From assembly GCA_903928365.1 (NCBI GenBank), contig CAIYQV010000175.1, forward strand, positions 1-21,694: a DNA stretch of 21,694 nt, written 5' to 3'. Positions 1 to 8,277 of the stretch are shown in pieces. The notes under the pieces are model-generated. The model searched no databases and was not told the origin of the DNA. It saw only the letters and a program-made list of their open reading frames with translations. Both the position numbers and the translations under genes were made by a program. Source of the stretch: an uncultured Flavobacteriia bacterium (lineage in GTDB: Bacteria; Bacteroidota; Bacteroidia; Flavobacteriales_D; Crocinitomicaceae). The first letter of the stretch is position 1, and every line of letters starts with the position of its first letter.

Positions 1-19
1 ACTCGTAACAAATAGAACA

Positions 20-1207
20 ATGGCTAAGGAAAATTTTGATCGTTCCAAACCACACGTGAACATCGGGACTATCGGTCACGTTGACCACGGTAAAACAACG
101 CTTACAGCGGCAATCTCAAGTGTATTGGCTTCTAAAGGTCTTGCACAAGTTCGTGATTTCTCTTCTATCGACAACGCTCCTGAAGAGAAAGAACGTGGTA
201 TTACTATCAATACATCACACATCGAGTACGAAACAGCTAACCGTCACTACGCGCACGTTGACTGTCCAGGTCACGCTGACTACGTAAAGAACATGGTTAC
301 TGGTGCTGCTCAGATGGATGGTGCTATCTTGGTTGTTGCTGCTACAGATGGTCCAATGCCACAAACACGTGAGCACATCCTTCTTGGTCGTCAGGTAGGT
401 GTTCCTCGTTTGGTTGTGTTCATGAACAAAGTGGACATGGTGGACGATCCAGAACTTTTGGAATTGGTTGAAATGGAAGTACGCGAATTACTTTCTTTCT
501 ATCAGTATGATGGTGACAACGCTCCGGTTATTCAAGGTTCTGCACTTGGTGCATTGAACGGTGAGCCGAAGTGGGTTGCTACAGTTGAAGCTTTAATGGA
601 TGCAGTTGATACGTACATTGAACTTCCTCCACGTGATGTTGATAAGGCGTTCCTTATGCCAGTAGAAGATGTATTTACGATCACTGGTCGTGGTACAGTT
701 GCTACAGGTCGTATCGAAACGGGTGTAATCAACTCTGGAGATCCTGTTGAAATCCTTGGTATGGGTGATGTTAAATTGACATCTACAGTTACAGGGGTTG
801 AGATGTTCCGTAAGATCCTTGATAGAGGTGAAGCTGGTGACAACGTTGGTCTTCTTCTTCGTGGAATTGAGAAAACTCAGATCAAGCGTGGAATGGTAAT
901 CTGTAAACCAGGTTCTACAACTCCTCACACTGAGTTCAAAGCTGAAATCTATGTATTGAAGAAAGAAGAAGGTGGTCGTCACACTCCATTCCACAACAAA
1001 TACCGTCCTCAGTTCTACTTCCGTACTACGGATGTAACTGGTGAGATCTTCTTGACTGATGGTCGTGAGATGGTTATGCCAGGTGATAACGTAACAATCA
1101 ATGTTAAGTTGATCGTTCCTGTAGCAATGGACAAAGGTCTTCGTTTTGCAATCCGTGAGGGTGGTAGAACTGTAGGTGCTGGTCAGGTTACTGAGATCGT
1201 AGCTTAA
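20..1207 (+). CDS. tuf: Elongation factor Tu (EF-Tu)
   Basis: GTPase that carries aminoacyl-tRNA to the ribosomal A site in the cytoplasm. The 395-residue product has the normal bacterial length. Visible GTP-binding motifs are the P-loop GHVDHGKT (residues 19-26), DCPGH (81-85) and NKVD (136-139); the switch I region contains KERGITIN. Domains 2 and 3 follow to the end, closing with GGRTVGAGQV. The ATG at 20 gives the standard MAKE start. Only 19 bases precede it, so its promoter is outside the window. A hairpin with a T-run lies just after the stop and separates tuf from tRNA-Trp/secE. The order tuf, tRNA-Trp, secE, nusG is common in bacteria. Confidence 0.99.
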   Translation: MAKENFDRSKPHVNIGTIGHVDHGKTTLTAAISSVLASKGLAQVRDFSSIDNAPEEKERGITINTSHIEYETANRHYAHVDCPGHADYVKNMVTGAAQMDGAILVVAATDGPMPQTREHILLGRQVGVPRLVVFMNKVDMVDDPELLELVEMEVRELLSFYQYDGDNAPVIQGSALGALNGEPKWVATVEALMDAVDTYIELPPRDVDKAFLMPVEDVFTITGRGTVATGRIETGVINSGDPVEILGMGDVKLTSTVTGVEMFRKILDRGEAGDNVGLLLRGIEKTQIKRGMVICKPGSTTPHTEFKAEIYVLKKEEGGRHTPFHNKYRPQFYFRTTDVTGEIFLTDGREMVMPGDNVTINVKLIVPVAMDKGLRFAIREGGRTVGAGQVTEIVA

Positions 1208-1226
1208 TTAAGTGATAAAATAAATT

Positions 1227-1254
1227 GTGTAAAGGGGAGTTCGCTCCCCTTTTT
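1227..1254 (+). terminator. Intrinsic terminator after tuf
   Basis: GGGGAG (1234-1239), a TTCG tetraloop (1240-1243) and CTCCCC (1244-1249) form a perfect stem closed by G-C around a UUCG loop. AAA (1231-1233) can pair with TTT (1250-1252). A run of five T (1250-1254) follows. GTGT (1227-1230) can also pair with ACAC (1255-1258), which takes in the first two bases of the tRNA. The hairpin starts 20 bases after the tuf stop. Confidence 0.85.
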
Positions 1255-1256
1255 AC

Positions 1257-1329
1257 ACGGGCGTAGCTCAGCTGGTAGAGTAGTGGTCTCCAAAACCATT
1301 GGTCGTGGGTTCGAATCCTACCGCCCGTG
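1257..1329 (+). tRNA. trnW: tRNA-Trp (anticodon CCA)
   Basis: A complete cloverleaf can be folded by hand. The acceptor stem is ACGGGCG (1257-1263) with CGCCCGT (1322-1328). The D stem is GCTC (1266-1269) with GAGT (1278-1281). The anticodon stem is 1283-1287 with 1295-1299, around the loop CTCCAAA, with anticodon CCA at 1290-1292. The T stem is GTGGG (1305-1309) with CCTAC (1317-1321), around TTCGAAT. The discriminator base is G1329, as expected for tryptophan. The 3' CCA is not fully encoded (GCAAA follows), so it would be added after transcription. It sits between tuf and secE, two bases after the tuf terminator's T-run. Confidence 0.97.
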
Positions 1330-1344
1330 CAAAAATGATAAGAC

Positions 1345-1566
1345 GTGTCAAAGATCAGAAATTATTTTCGCGATACAATAAATGAAATGGTTCACGAAGT
1401 GACGTGGCCTACATGGAAAGAACTTCAGAGTAACACGATCATTGTTGTCGTGGCATCTGTATTAATTGCTGCGATCATCTTTGTGATGGATTTCGGATTC
1501 GGTATTACCGGAGACGCAAAATCCATGTGGAAAGGAGCGATGGGCTTTATTTATGGCTTGTTTTAA
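1345..1566 (+). CDS. secE: Preprotein translocase subunit SecE
   Basis: Small essential membrane subunit of the SecYEG channel, which clamps SecY. The 73-residue product is the short single-helix form usual outside the gammaproteobacteria. Residues 1-30 form the amphipathic cytoplasmic helix with the conserved WPTWKE motif (21-26). Residues 32-50 form one transmembrane segment. The start is GTG at 1345: the frame has a TAA at 1339-1341 just upstream, and the nearby ATG at 1335 is out of frame. The gene begins 15 bases after tRNA-Trp, and nusG follows after 10 bases, so the three are probably one transcript. Confidence 0.96.
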   Translation: MSKIRNYFRDTINEMVHEVTWPTWKELQSNTIIVVVASVLIAAIIFVMDFGFGITGDAKSMWKGAMGFIYGLF

Positions 1567-1576
1567 TTAGGGCATC

Positions 1577-2128
1577 ATGGGTGAGATCAAAAAGAGATGG
1601 TATGTTGTTCGTGCCGTTAGCGGAAAAGAGAAGAAGGTTAAGGAGTATCTTGATCTGGAAATTACGCGTTTGAAACTAACTGATTTCGTTGATCAAGTAT
1701 TGATCCCGACGGAAAAAGTATTCCAGATACGTAATGGAAAGAAGGTTTCCAAAGAAAAGGCATATTTACCCGGGTACGTTTTGGTTGAGGCTGCTCTTGT
1801 TGGAGAAGTTCCTCACGTGATCAAAAGTATTCCAAATGTGATCGGATTCCTTGGTACTGAAAAAGGAGGAGATCCAGTTCCAATGCGTATTTCTGAAGTG
1901 AATCGAATTTTAGGTAAAGTCGATGAGCTTTCAGAGTCAGAAGAAGAAATGAAAATTCCATTTGTTGTTGGAGAGTCTGTTAAAGTAATTGATGGACCAT
2001 TTAACAACTTCAGCGGTGTGATCGACGAGATTAACGAAGAGAAGAAGAAGCTGAAGGTAATGGTGAAGATATTTGGTAGAAAGAACTTGCTTGAATTGAG
2101 TTACATGCAAGTCGAAAAAGAGATTTAA
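1577..2128 (+). CDS. nusG: Transcription termination/antitermination factor NusG
   Basis: Cytoplasmic factor that binds RNA polymerase and links it to Rho or to the ribosome (family knowledge). The 183-residue product has a typical NusG layout. An N-terminal NGN domain spans about residues 6-115 and carries the PGYVLV (65-70) and NVIGFLG (87-93) segments. An acidic linker (about 117-125) leads to a KOW domain at about 130-160 with VGESVKVIDGPF. The length is normal. It lies 10 bases after secE, and an 83-base gap before rplK may hold a leader for the ribosomal-protein genes. Confidence 0.98.
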   Translation: MGEIKKRWYVVRAVSGKEKKVKEYLDLEITRLKLTDFVDQVLIPTEKVFQIRNGKKVSKEKAYLPGYVLVEAALVGEVPHVIKSIPNVIGFLGTEKGGDPVPMRISEVNRILGKVDELSESEEEMKIPFVVGESVKVIDGPFNNFSGVIDEINEEKKKLKVMVKIFGRKNLLELSYMQVEKEI

Positions 2129-2211
2129 TAGGTTTATTAACCCGTAGGAGTGAGGAAAACGATTAAAGCTTCCCGTGATTACTCATGTTTGACTACACAA
2201 TTTGAGAACAA
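2129..2211 (+). promoter_or_regulatory. Possible leader region before rplK
   Basis: This 83-base gap is the longest untranslated stretch between nusG and rplL. It contains a small hairpin GGTT-TATT-AACC (2131-2142). A second possible fold pairs TGAG (2151-2154) with CTCA (2182-2185), and GGAA (2154-2157) with TTCC (2170-2173) is an alternative inner pairing. In E. coli, ribosomal protein L1 represses its own operon by binding the leader upstream of rplK. This segment is in the right place for such a site, but I cannot show the L1-binding motif, and I saw no convincing Bacteroidota promoter here. Low confidence. Confidence 0.25.
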
Positions 2212-2658
2212 ATGGCTAAAGAAGTAGCAGCGTTGATCAAACTACAGATCAAAGGTGGTGCAGCCAATCCAGCTCCTCCAGTTGGTCCCGCGCTTGGTGC
2301 GAAAGGGGTGAACATTATGGAGTTTTGCAAGCAGTTTAATGCACGTACGCAAGACCGTCCTGGAAAGGTAACACCGGTAGTTATCACTGTTTATGGTGAT
2401 AAATCTTTTGATTTTGTATTAAAAACTCCGCCAGCAGCGGTACAAATTGTAGAGCACACGAAGATCAAAAAAGGATCCTCTGAGCCCAACAAATCTAAAG
2501 TAGGAAACATTACTTGGGATCAAGTAAGAGCGATCGCTGAAGACAAGCTGCCGGATCTTAATTGCTTCACTGTGGATGCAGCTATGTCAATGGTTGCTGG
2601 AACAGCAAGAAGTATGGGAGTAACAGTTAAAGGTGGTGAGGCACCTAAAACCAAATAA
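2212..2658 (+). CDS. rplK: 50S ribosomal protein L11
   Basis: Large-subunit protein at the base of the L7/L12 stalk that binds the GTPase-associated 23S rRNA region. The 148-residue product has normal length. The N-terminal domain has the conserved proline-rich segment PAPPVGPALG (residues 20-29), the region bound by thiopeptide antibiotics in this family. The C-terminal rRNA-binding domain ends with a conserved ARSMG segment. The ATG at 2212 gives the standard MAKEV start. rplA begins 11 bases after its stop. Confidence 0.98.
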   Translation: MAKEVAALIKLQIKGGAANPAPPVGPALGAKGVNIMEFCKQFNARTQDRPGKVTPVVITVYGDKSFDFVLKTPPAAVQIVEHTKIKKGSSEPNKSKVGNITWDQVRAIAEDKLPDLNCFTVDAAMSMVAGTARSMGVTVKGGEAPKTK

Positions 2659-2669
2659 TCATTTTTGTA

Positions 2670-3365
2670 ATGGGAAGAGTATCTAAGAAAAGAAAAGAGA
2701 TCTTGGCTAAATTCGATTTGGCTAAGCCTTATTCCTTGACAGAAGCATGTGATTTGGTCAAAGGAATCTCAACTACTAAATTCGATGCATCTGTAGATAT
2801 CAGTGTGCGTCTGGGGGTTGACCCACGTAAAGCAAACCAGATGGTAAGAGGTACTGTTGCCCTTCCACATGGTACAGGAAAAGATGTACGTGTACTCGTG
2901 CTTTGTACTCCTGACAAAGAAGCTGAAGCGAAAGCAGCCGGTGCAGATCACGTAGGTATGGATGACTATATCGAAAAAATCAAAGGTGGATGGACTGATA
3001 TTGACGTAATCATTACAATGCCGTCAGTTATGGGTAAGGTTGGTGCACTTGGACGTATTTTAGGTCCACGTGGGTTGATGCCTAACCCGAAGACTGGTAC
3101 AGTAACGATGGAAGTTGGTAAAGCTGTCGAAGAAGTAAAAGCCGGAAAGATCGACTTTAAAGTAGATAAATACGGTATTATTCATTCTTCTGTGGGTAAA
3201 GTTAGTTTCGAAGGAGGAAAGATTCGTGAGAATGCGAACGAATTGATCCAAACATTGATCAAACTTAAGCCTTCAGCAGCAAAAGGTACCTACATCAAGA
3301 GTATTTACTTGAGTTCTACAATGAGCCCTGGTATCCAAGTGGATGCGAAGTCTGTTGTTGCTTAA
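2670..3365 (+). CDS. rplA: 50S ribosomal protein L1
   Basis: Large-subunit protein of the mobile L1 stalk that helps release E-site tRNA; in many bacteria it also represses translation of its own operon. The 231-residue product has the usual size. It shows the family segments FDASVDISVRLG near the N-terminus and GPRGLMPNPKTGTV in the middle, with a C-terminal segment YIKSIYLSSTMSPG. The gene lies 11 bases after rplK and 14 bases before rplJ. The rplA-rplJ gap is therefore too short to hold a separate L10-type leader. Confidence 0.98.
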   Translation: MGRVSKKRKEILAKFDLAKPYSLTEACDLVKGISTTKFDASVDISVRLGVDPRKANQMVRGTVALPHGTGKDVRVLVLCTPDKEAEAKAAGADHVGMDDYIEKIKGGWTDIDVIITMPSVMGKVGALGRILGPRGLMPNPKTGTVTMEVGKAVEEVKAGKIDFKVDKYGIIHSSVGKVSFEGGKIRENANELIQTLIKLKPSAAKGTYIKSIYLSSTMSPGIQVDAKSVVA

Positions 3366-3379
3366 TAACTTAAATCATC

Positions 3380-3901
3380 ATGACAAGAGAAGAAAAAGCA
3401 AAATACATTGATGATCTGGCGGCGGAATTAAACGGTGCAAGCATCTTTTATCTGGCAGACACAGCGGACTTAACAGTGGACGTAGTAAACAACCTTCGCA
3501 GAAGATGTTTCCAGTCTAACATTCGCATGCGCGTTGTGAAAAACACCTTGCTTGAAAAAGCGATGGAGCGCGTAGAAGGAAAGGACTTTGGAAATATGAA
3601 GGATGCACTTGCTGGTGCGACTTCAATTATGTTCAGCGAAGTAGGTAATGCACCTGCAAAGTTGATTCAGGAATTCAGAAAAAAGAGCGAGAAACCATTG
3701 TTGAAAGCAGCTTATATTGACGAGGCAGTCTTTATGGGAGATAATCAACTCGAGGCACTTGTATCTCTGAAAAGCCGCGAAGAACTTATCGGGGACATTA
3801 TCGGATTACTTCAAAGTCCTGCTAAAAACGTTGTTTCTGGACTTAAAGGAGCAGGTGGCAAAATCGCCGGAATCCTTAAAACGCTCGAAGAAAGAGCATA
3901 A
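3380..3901 (+). CDS. rplJ: 50S ribosomal protein L10
   Basis: Stalk-base protein: the N-terminal domain binds 23S rRNA near L11 and the C-terminal helix holds the L7/L12 dimers. The 173-residue product starts MTREEKAKYIDDL and contains the typical RVVKNTLLEKA segment around residues 51-61. The C-terminal helix (about 130-173) includes GIIGLL-type and ILKTLEERA segments, where L7/L12 would dock. It is 14 bases downstream of rplA and 36 bases upstream of rplL, as in most bacteria. Confidence 0.97.
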   Translation: MTREEKAKYIDDLAAELNGASIFYLADTADLTVDVVNNLRRRCFQSNIRMRVVKNTLLEKAMERVEGKDFGNMKDALAGATSIMFSEVGNAPAKLIQEFRKKSEKPLLKAAYIDEAVFMGDNQLEALVSLKSREELIGDIIGLLQSPAKNVVSGLKGAGGKIAGILKTLEERA

Positions 3902-3937
3902 TTTAAAATTTAGTTTAACTTTTTAAAACAAATAAAA

Positions 3938-4318
3938 ATGGCTGATATCAAGCAAATCGCGGAAACGCTAGTAAACTTAACAGTTAAAGAAGTAAATGAA
4001 TTGGCAACTATCCTTAAGGATGAGTATGGCATCGAACCTGCTGCTGCTGCACCGGTAATGGTTGCTGGTGGTGGTGCTGCTGCTGGTGGCGAAGCTGCTG
4101 CTGAGAAGACTGAGTTCGATGTAATTCTTAAGTCTGGTGGTGCTAACAAACTTGCTGTAGTTAAGCTTGTTAAAGAATTGACTGGAAACGGTCTTAAAGA
4201 GTCTAAAGATCTAGTTGATGGTGCACCTGCTACTTTGAAAGAAGGTGTTTCTAAAGACGAAGCTGAAGGACTGAAAAAGTCTCTTGAAGAGGCTGGTGCT
4301 GAAGTAGAGATTAAGTAA
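3938..4318 (+). CDS. rplL: 50S ribosomal protein L7/L12
   Basis: Multi-copy acidic stalk protein that recruits translation GTPases. The 126-residue product has the N-terminal dimerisation domain (1-30), a flexible Ala/Gly-rich hinge (about 33-57) encoded by a GCT/GGT-rich stretch, and a C-terminal domain with VKLVKELTGNGLKESKDLV (about 75-93), the surface that contacts EF-Tu and EF-G. The gene is rich in codons favoured by highly expressed genes. A strong terminator-like hairpin begins 15 bases after the stop and separates the ribosomal-protein genes from rpoB. Confidence 0.98.
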   Translation: MADIKQIAETLVNLTVKEVNELATILKDEYGIEPAAAAPVMVAGGGAAAGGEAAAEKTEFDVILKSGGANKLAVVKLVKELTGNGLKESKDLVDGAPATLKEGVSKDEAEGLKKSLEEAGAEVEIK

Positions 4319-4333
4319 TTTCTCCTTAATACG

Positions 4334-4378
4334 CAGGAAAGGCGCCCCGAATTTTCGGGGTGCCTTATCCTGTTTTTT
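4334..4378 (+). terminator. Attenuator-like intrinsic terminator between rplL and rpoB
   Basis: A long stem pairs 4339-4350 with 4355-4366 around an ATTT loop (4351-4354). The core GGCGCCCCGA/TCGGGGTGCC has one G-T pair. The stem extends outward as CAGGA (4334-4338) with TCCTG (4368-4372), with A4367 bulged. Six T residues follow (4373-4378). This is a textbook terminator inside a gene block that is usually co-transcribed, so it is best read as an attenuator that lowers rpoBC expression relative to rplJL. It lies 15 bases after the rplL stop and 45 bases before the rpoB start. Confidence 0.88.
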
Positions 4379-4423
4379 GCGTTCAACGCATTTTAAAGTC
4401 CATTTTCATCAATAAAAAATAGT

Positions 4424-7400
4424 TTGGCCTTGGCAACATCAAACAACATTTCGACAAGAGTGAATTTTGCTTCAAGCAAAAGTCAGTTCGATTATCCGGA
4501 TTTTCTGGATATCCAGTTAAAATCCTTTCAGGAGTTCTTCCAGTTGGAAACCACACCTGAAAACAGAGAGAGCGAAGGATTGTTCAAAGTTTTCGCTGAA
4601 AACTTTCCGATCACCGATACAAGAAATCAGTTCGTTCTTGAATTCTTAGATTATTTTATTGATCCGCCACGATATACAATTGAAGAGTGTATCGAGCGTG
4701 GACTAACGTACAGTGTTCCGCTTAAAGCGAAATTGAAATTGTACTGTACGGATCCCGAGCATGAGGATTTTGAAACGATCGTTCAGGATGTTTATCTTGG
4801 TACGATTCCTTATATGACCCCTAAAGGATCATTCGTAGTGAATGGTGCTGAGCGTGTTATCGTGTCTCAGTTACACCGTTCTCCAGGTGTGTTCTTTGGT
4901 CAAAGTCGTCACGCTAATGGTACTAAGTTGTACTCAGCGCGTGTGATTCCTTTCAAAGGGTCTTGGATTGAATTTGCTACAGACATCAACAATGTGATGT
5001 ATGCATATATCGATCGTAAGAAAAAATTGCCTGTAACCACTTTGTTCCGTGCTATCGGATATGAAAGTGATAAAGATATATTGGAGATCTTTGGTTTGGC
5101 TGATGAAGTAAAAGCTACCAAAGCGAATTTGAAAAAATTAGTTGGCCGTAAACTGGCTGCGAGAGTTCTGAAATCCTGGATCGAAGATTTCGTTGATGAG
5201 GATACAGGGGAGGTTGTTTCCATTGAGCGTAACGAAGTATTGTTGGATCGTGAAACAGCTTTGGAAGATGAGCACATTGACCTAATCGTTGATTCAGGTG
5301 TGAAGAATGTGATCTTACACAAAGAGGACGTGAACAGTGCTGACTTCACTATTATCTACAACACCCTTCAAAAAGATACGTCAAACTCAGAGAAAGAAGC
5401 AGTTGAACATATCTATCGTCAGCTTCGTAACGCTGAACCACCTGATTATGAAACTGCAAAAGGAGTTTTCGAGAAATTGTTCTTCTCTGATACGCGTTAT
5501 GACCTTGGAGAAGTGGGGCGTTTCCGTCTGAACAAGAAACTTGGATTGGAAGGAAATGAAGAATCTCGCGTTCTTACGAAAACGGATATTATTTGTATCA
5601 TCAAGTATTTGATCGAATTGATCAACTCAAAAGCAGATGTGGATGATATCGATCACCTTTCTAACAGAAGGGTAAGAACAGTTGGTGAACAATTGTATGC
5701 CCAGTTTGGAGTTGGTTTGGCGCGTATGGCGCGTACGATCAGAGAGCGTATGAATGTTCGTGATAATGAAGTCTTCACTCCGATCGACTTGATCAATGCA
5801 AAGACATTGTCTTCAGTAATTAATTCGTTCTTCGGTACTAACCAGCTATCTCAGTTCATGGATCAAACGAATCCACTTTCTGAGGTGACACACAAAAGAC
5901 GTTTGTCTGCACTCGGACCAGGCGGTCTTTCTCGTGAAAGAGCAGGTTTCGAGGTGCGTGACGTTCACTATACGCACTACGGTCGTCTTTGTACGATCGA
6001 AACCCCTGAAGGTCCAAACATCGGTTTGATCTCTTCATTGTGCGTATTTGCTAAAGTGAATAAATTAGGATTTATCGAAACACCTTACCGTAAGGTGGAA
6101 TCAGGTAAAGTTATCCTTGACAAAGAACCGATCTACCTTTCAGCTGAAGAGGAAGATGCAAAAATGATTGCTCAGGCAAATGCAATAGTAGATGAAAAGG
6201 GTAAGTTCCTAACGGAGTATGTAAAAGCTCGTTATGAAGGAGATTTCCCTGTCGTTGAACCAACAAACCTTCACCTGATGGATGTAGGTGCAAACCAGAT
6301 TGCATCTATTGCGGCATCGTCAATTCCGTTCCTTGAGCATGATGATGCCAACCGTGCCCTGATGGGATCGAACATGCAGCGTCAGGCTGTTCCGCTTTTG
6401 AAGCCGAGCTCGCCGATCGTTGGTACAGGTATCGAACGTTTGGTGGCGCGTGACTCACGTGTTCTTGTAAATGCAGAAGGCGCCGGAGTAGTTGAATACG
6501 TTGATGCAAACGAGATCGTGATCCGTTACGATTGGAATTCAGAAGATAAACTGGTAAGCTTTGACAGTGAAGTGACTCGTTATCCGTTGACGAAATTTAT
6601 GAAAACGAACCAAAGTACATGTATCAACTTGAAGCCAATCGTTAAGAAAGGTGATCGTGTTGAAAGAGGACAAGTACTTTGCGAAGGATATGCAACTCAG
6701 CAAGGAGAGCTGGCACTTGGTCAGAACTTGAAAGTGGCATTCATGCCATGGAAAGGGTACAACTTTGAGGATGCGATTGTAATTTCTGAAAAAGTTGTCC
6801 GCGATGACATCTTTACTTCTATTCACATTGATGAATATACGTTGGAAGTGCGCGACACGAAACGAGGAATGGAAGAATTAACTTCCGATATTCCTAACGT
6901 TTCTGAGGAGGCAACAAAGGATCTTGATGAAAACGGATTGATTCGCATCGGTGCTGAAATTAAAGAAGGGGATATCCTAATCGGAAAAATCACGCCGAAA
7001 GGAGAAACAGATCCATCTCCTGAAGAGAAACTACTTCGTGCCATCTTTGGTGACAAAGCGGGTGATGTGAAGGATGCTTCTTTGAAGGCTGGACCGTCCC
7101 TTCGTGGTGTAGTGATCGAGAAGAAGTTGTTCTCTCGTGCTATTAAAGATAGAAAGTCAAAAGCGCAGGATAAACCGATGCTGGAGACATTGGATACTGA
7201 ATACGAAAAAGATTTCGCTTTATTGAAGGACAAACTTGCGGATAAACTTGTTGCCATTATTGGTGAGCAAAAATCTGCAGGGGTATTCAATAACTTTAAG
7301 GAGGAGATCATTAAGAAAGGTACCAAGTTCACTCAAAAGAATTTGATTGGAATTGACTACTCGATCATTAATCCTACAAATTGGACAAGCGACGCGCATA

Positions 7401-8242
7401 CCAATGCACTTATCGGACGTGTGATCCATAACTTCAACATCAAGGCAAACGACCTACTTGGAACATACAAACGCAAGAAATTCCATATTTCAGTTGGAGA
7501 CGAACTTCCAGCTGGAATTGTGAAAATGGCGAAAGTTTATGTAGCTAAGAAACGTAAGCTGAAGGTTGGAGATAAAATGGCAGGTCGTCACGGTAACAAA
7601 GGTATTGTTGCAAACATCGTACGTGCTGAAGATATGCCGTTCCTCGAAGATGGAACACCTGTAGATATCGTTTTGAATCCGCTTGGGGTACCTTCACGTA
7701 TGAACCTTGGTCAGATCTACGAAACTGTTCTTGGATGGGCAGGTGAGAAACTGGGAGTGAAATTCGCTACACCGATCTTTGATGGTGCAAGTCCTGCTGA
7801 GATTGATGATTGGACAAGCAAAGCGGGAGTTCCTAAGTCAGGTAAAACATACCTTTACGATGGAGGTACAGGTGAGCGTTTCCACCAACCTGCTACTGTA
7901 GGTGTGATCTACATGTTGAAACTTTCTCACATGGTAGATGATAAGATGCACGCTCGTTCTATCGGACCATACTCTCTTATTACGCAACAGCCACTTGGTG
8001 GTAAGGCACAGTTTGGTGGTCAGCGTTTTGGAGAGATGGAGGTTTGGGCACTCGAGGCATTCGGTGCAGCAAATATCCTACAGGAGATCCTCACCGTTAA
8101 ATCGGATGATGTAATGGGACGTGCGAAAGCATACGAATCGATTGTGAAAGGCGATAATATTCCTGAACCGGGAATTCCTGAGTCATTCAACGTATTGTTG
8201 CATGAGTTGAGAGGATTATGCCTTAACATTTCGATGGATTAA
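4424..8242 (+). CDS. rpoB: DNA-directed RNA polymerase subunit beta
   Basis: Beta subunit of the core enzyme, forming one side of the catalytic cleft. The 1272-residue product has Bacteroidota length. The rifampicin region lies at residues 471-500 (GTNQLSQFMDQTNPLS onward), with D480, H490 and S495 matching E. coli D516, H526 and S531, so the pocket looks wild type. The conserved GDKMAGRHGNKG lies at 1049-1060. The C-terminus contacts beta-prime. No ATG is available at the 5' end: the frame has a TAA at 4394-4396 and the only near candidates are TTG at 4424 and TTG at 4430. 4424 is used here and homology to other RpoB N-termini (RVNFAS, DYPDFLDIQ) supports a start in this area. rpoC begins 35 bases downstream. 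Confidence 0.97.
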   Translation: MALATSNNISTRVNFASSKSQFDYPDFLDIQLKSFQEFFQLETTPENRESEGLFKVFAENFPITDTRNQFVLEFLDYFIDPPRYTIEECIERGLTYSVPLKAKLKLYCTDPEHEDFETIVQDVYLGTIPYMTPKGSFVVNGAERVIVSQLHRSPGVFFGQSRHANGTKLYSARVIPFKGSWIEFATDINNVMYAYIDRKKKLPVTTLFRAIGYESDKDILEIFGLADEVKATKANLKKLVGRKLAARVLKSWIEDFVDEDTGEVVSIERNEVLLDRETALEDEHIDLIVDSGVKNVILHKEDVNSADFTIIYNTLQKDTSNSEKEAVEHIYRQLRNAEPPDYETAKGVFEKLFFSDTRYDLGEVGRFRLNKKLGLEGNEESRVLTKTDIICIIKYLIELINSKADVDDIDHLSNRRVRTVGEQLYAQFGVGLARMARTIRERMNVRDNEVFTPIDLINAKTLSSVINSFFGTNQLSQFMDQTNPLSEVTHKRRLSALGPGGLSRERAGFEVRDVHYTHYGRLCTIETPEGPNIGLISSLCVFAKVNKLGFIETPYRKVESGKVILDKEPIYLSAEEEDAKMIAQANAIVDEKGKFLTEYVKARYEGDFPVVEPTNLHLMDVGANQIASIAASSIPFLEHDDANRALMGSNMQRQAVPLLKPSSPIVGTGIERLVARDSRVLVNAEGAGVVEYVDANEIVIRYDWNSEDKLVSFDSEVTRYPLTKFMKTNQSTCINLKPIVKKGDRVERGQVLCEGYATQQGELALGQNLKVAFMPWKGYNFEDAIVISEKVVRDDIFTSIHIDEYTLEVRDTKRGMEELTSDIPNVSEEATKDLDENGLIRIGAEIKEGDILIGKITPKGETDPSPEEKLLRAIFGDKAGDVKDASLKAGPSLRGVVIEKKLFSRAIKDRKSKAQDKPMLETLDTEYEKDFALLKDKLADKLVAIIGEQKSAGVFNNFKEEIIKKGTKFTQKNLIGIDYSIINPTNWTSDAHTNALIGRVIHNFNIKANDLLGTYKRKKFHISVGDELPAGIVKMAKVYVAKKRKLKVGDKMAGRHGNKGIVANIVRAEDMPFLEDGTPVDIVLNPLGVPSRMNLGQIYETVLGWAGEKLGVKFATPIFDGASPAEIDDWTSKAGVPKSGKTYLYDGGTGERFHQPATVGVIYMLKLSHMVDDKMHARSIGPYSLITQQPLGGKAQFGGQRFGEMEVWALEAFGAANILQEILTVKSDDVMGRAKAYESIVKGDNIPEPGIPESFNVLLHELRGLCLNISMD

Positions 8243-8277
8243 TTGACCAGTTGTTGAATAAAGAAATAAAAGATAAA

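Noticed and set aside
1335..1345. ATG at 1335 as the secE start
   Set aside because: It is out of frame with the SecE sequence; the SecE frame has a stop at 1339-1341, leaving GTG at 1345.
4030..4110. GCT/GGT-rich stretch as a microsatellite or repeat element
   Set aside because: It encodes the normal Ala/Gly hinge of L7/L12.
3910..4386. 158-residue frame on the - strand over rplL
   Set aside because: It is the antisense shadow of the biased GCT/GGT-rich rplL gene and has no recognisable domain.
5834..5910. Rifampicin-resistance change in RpoB
   Set aside because: D480, H490 and S495 match the sensitive E. coli residues; the T482 difference from E. coli is at a variable position, so no resistance is claimed.
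8251..8277. Longer RpoC start at TTG 8251, adding MLNKEIKDK
   Set aside because: The ATG at 8278 gives the MAFRKE start common to Bacteroidota RpoC, and the added residues have no sign of conservation.
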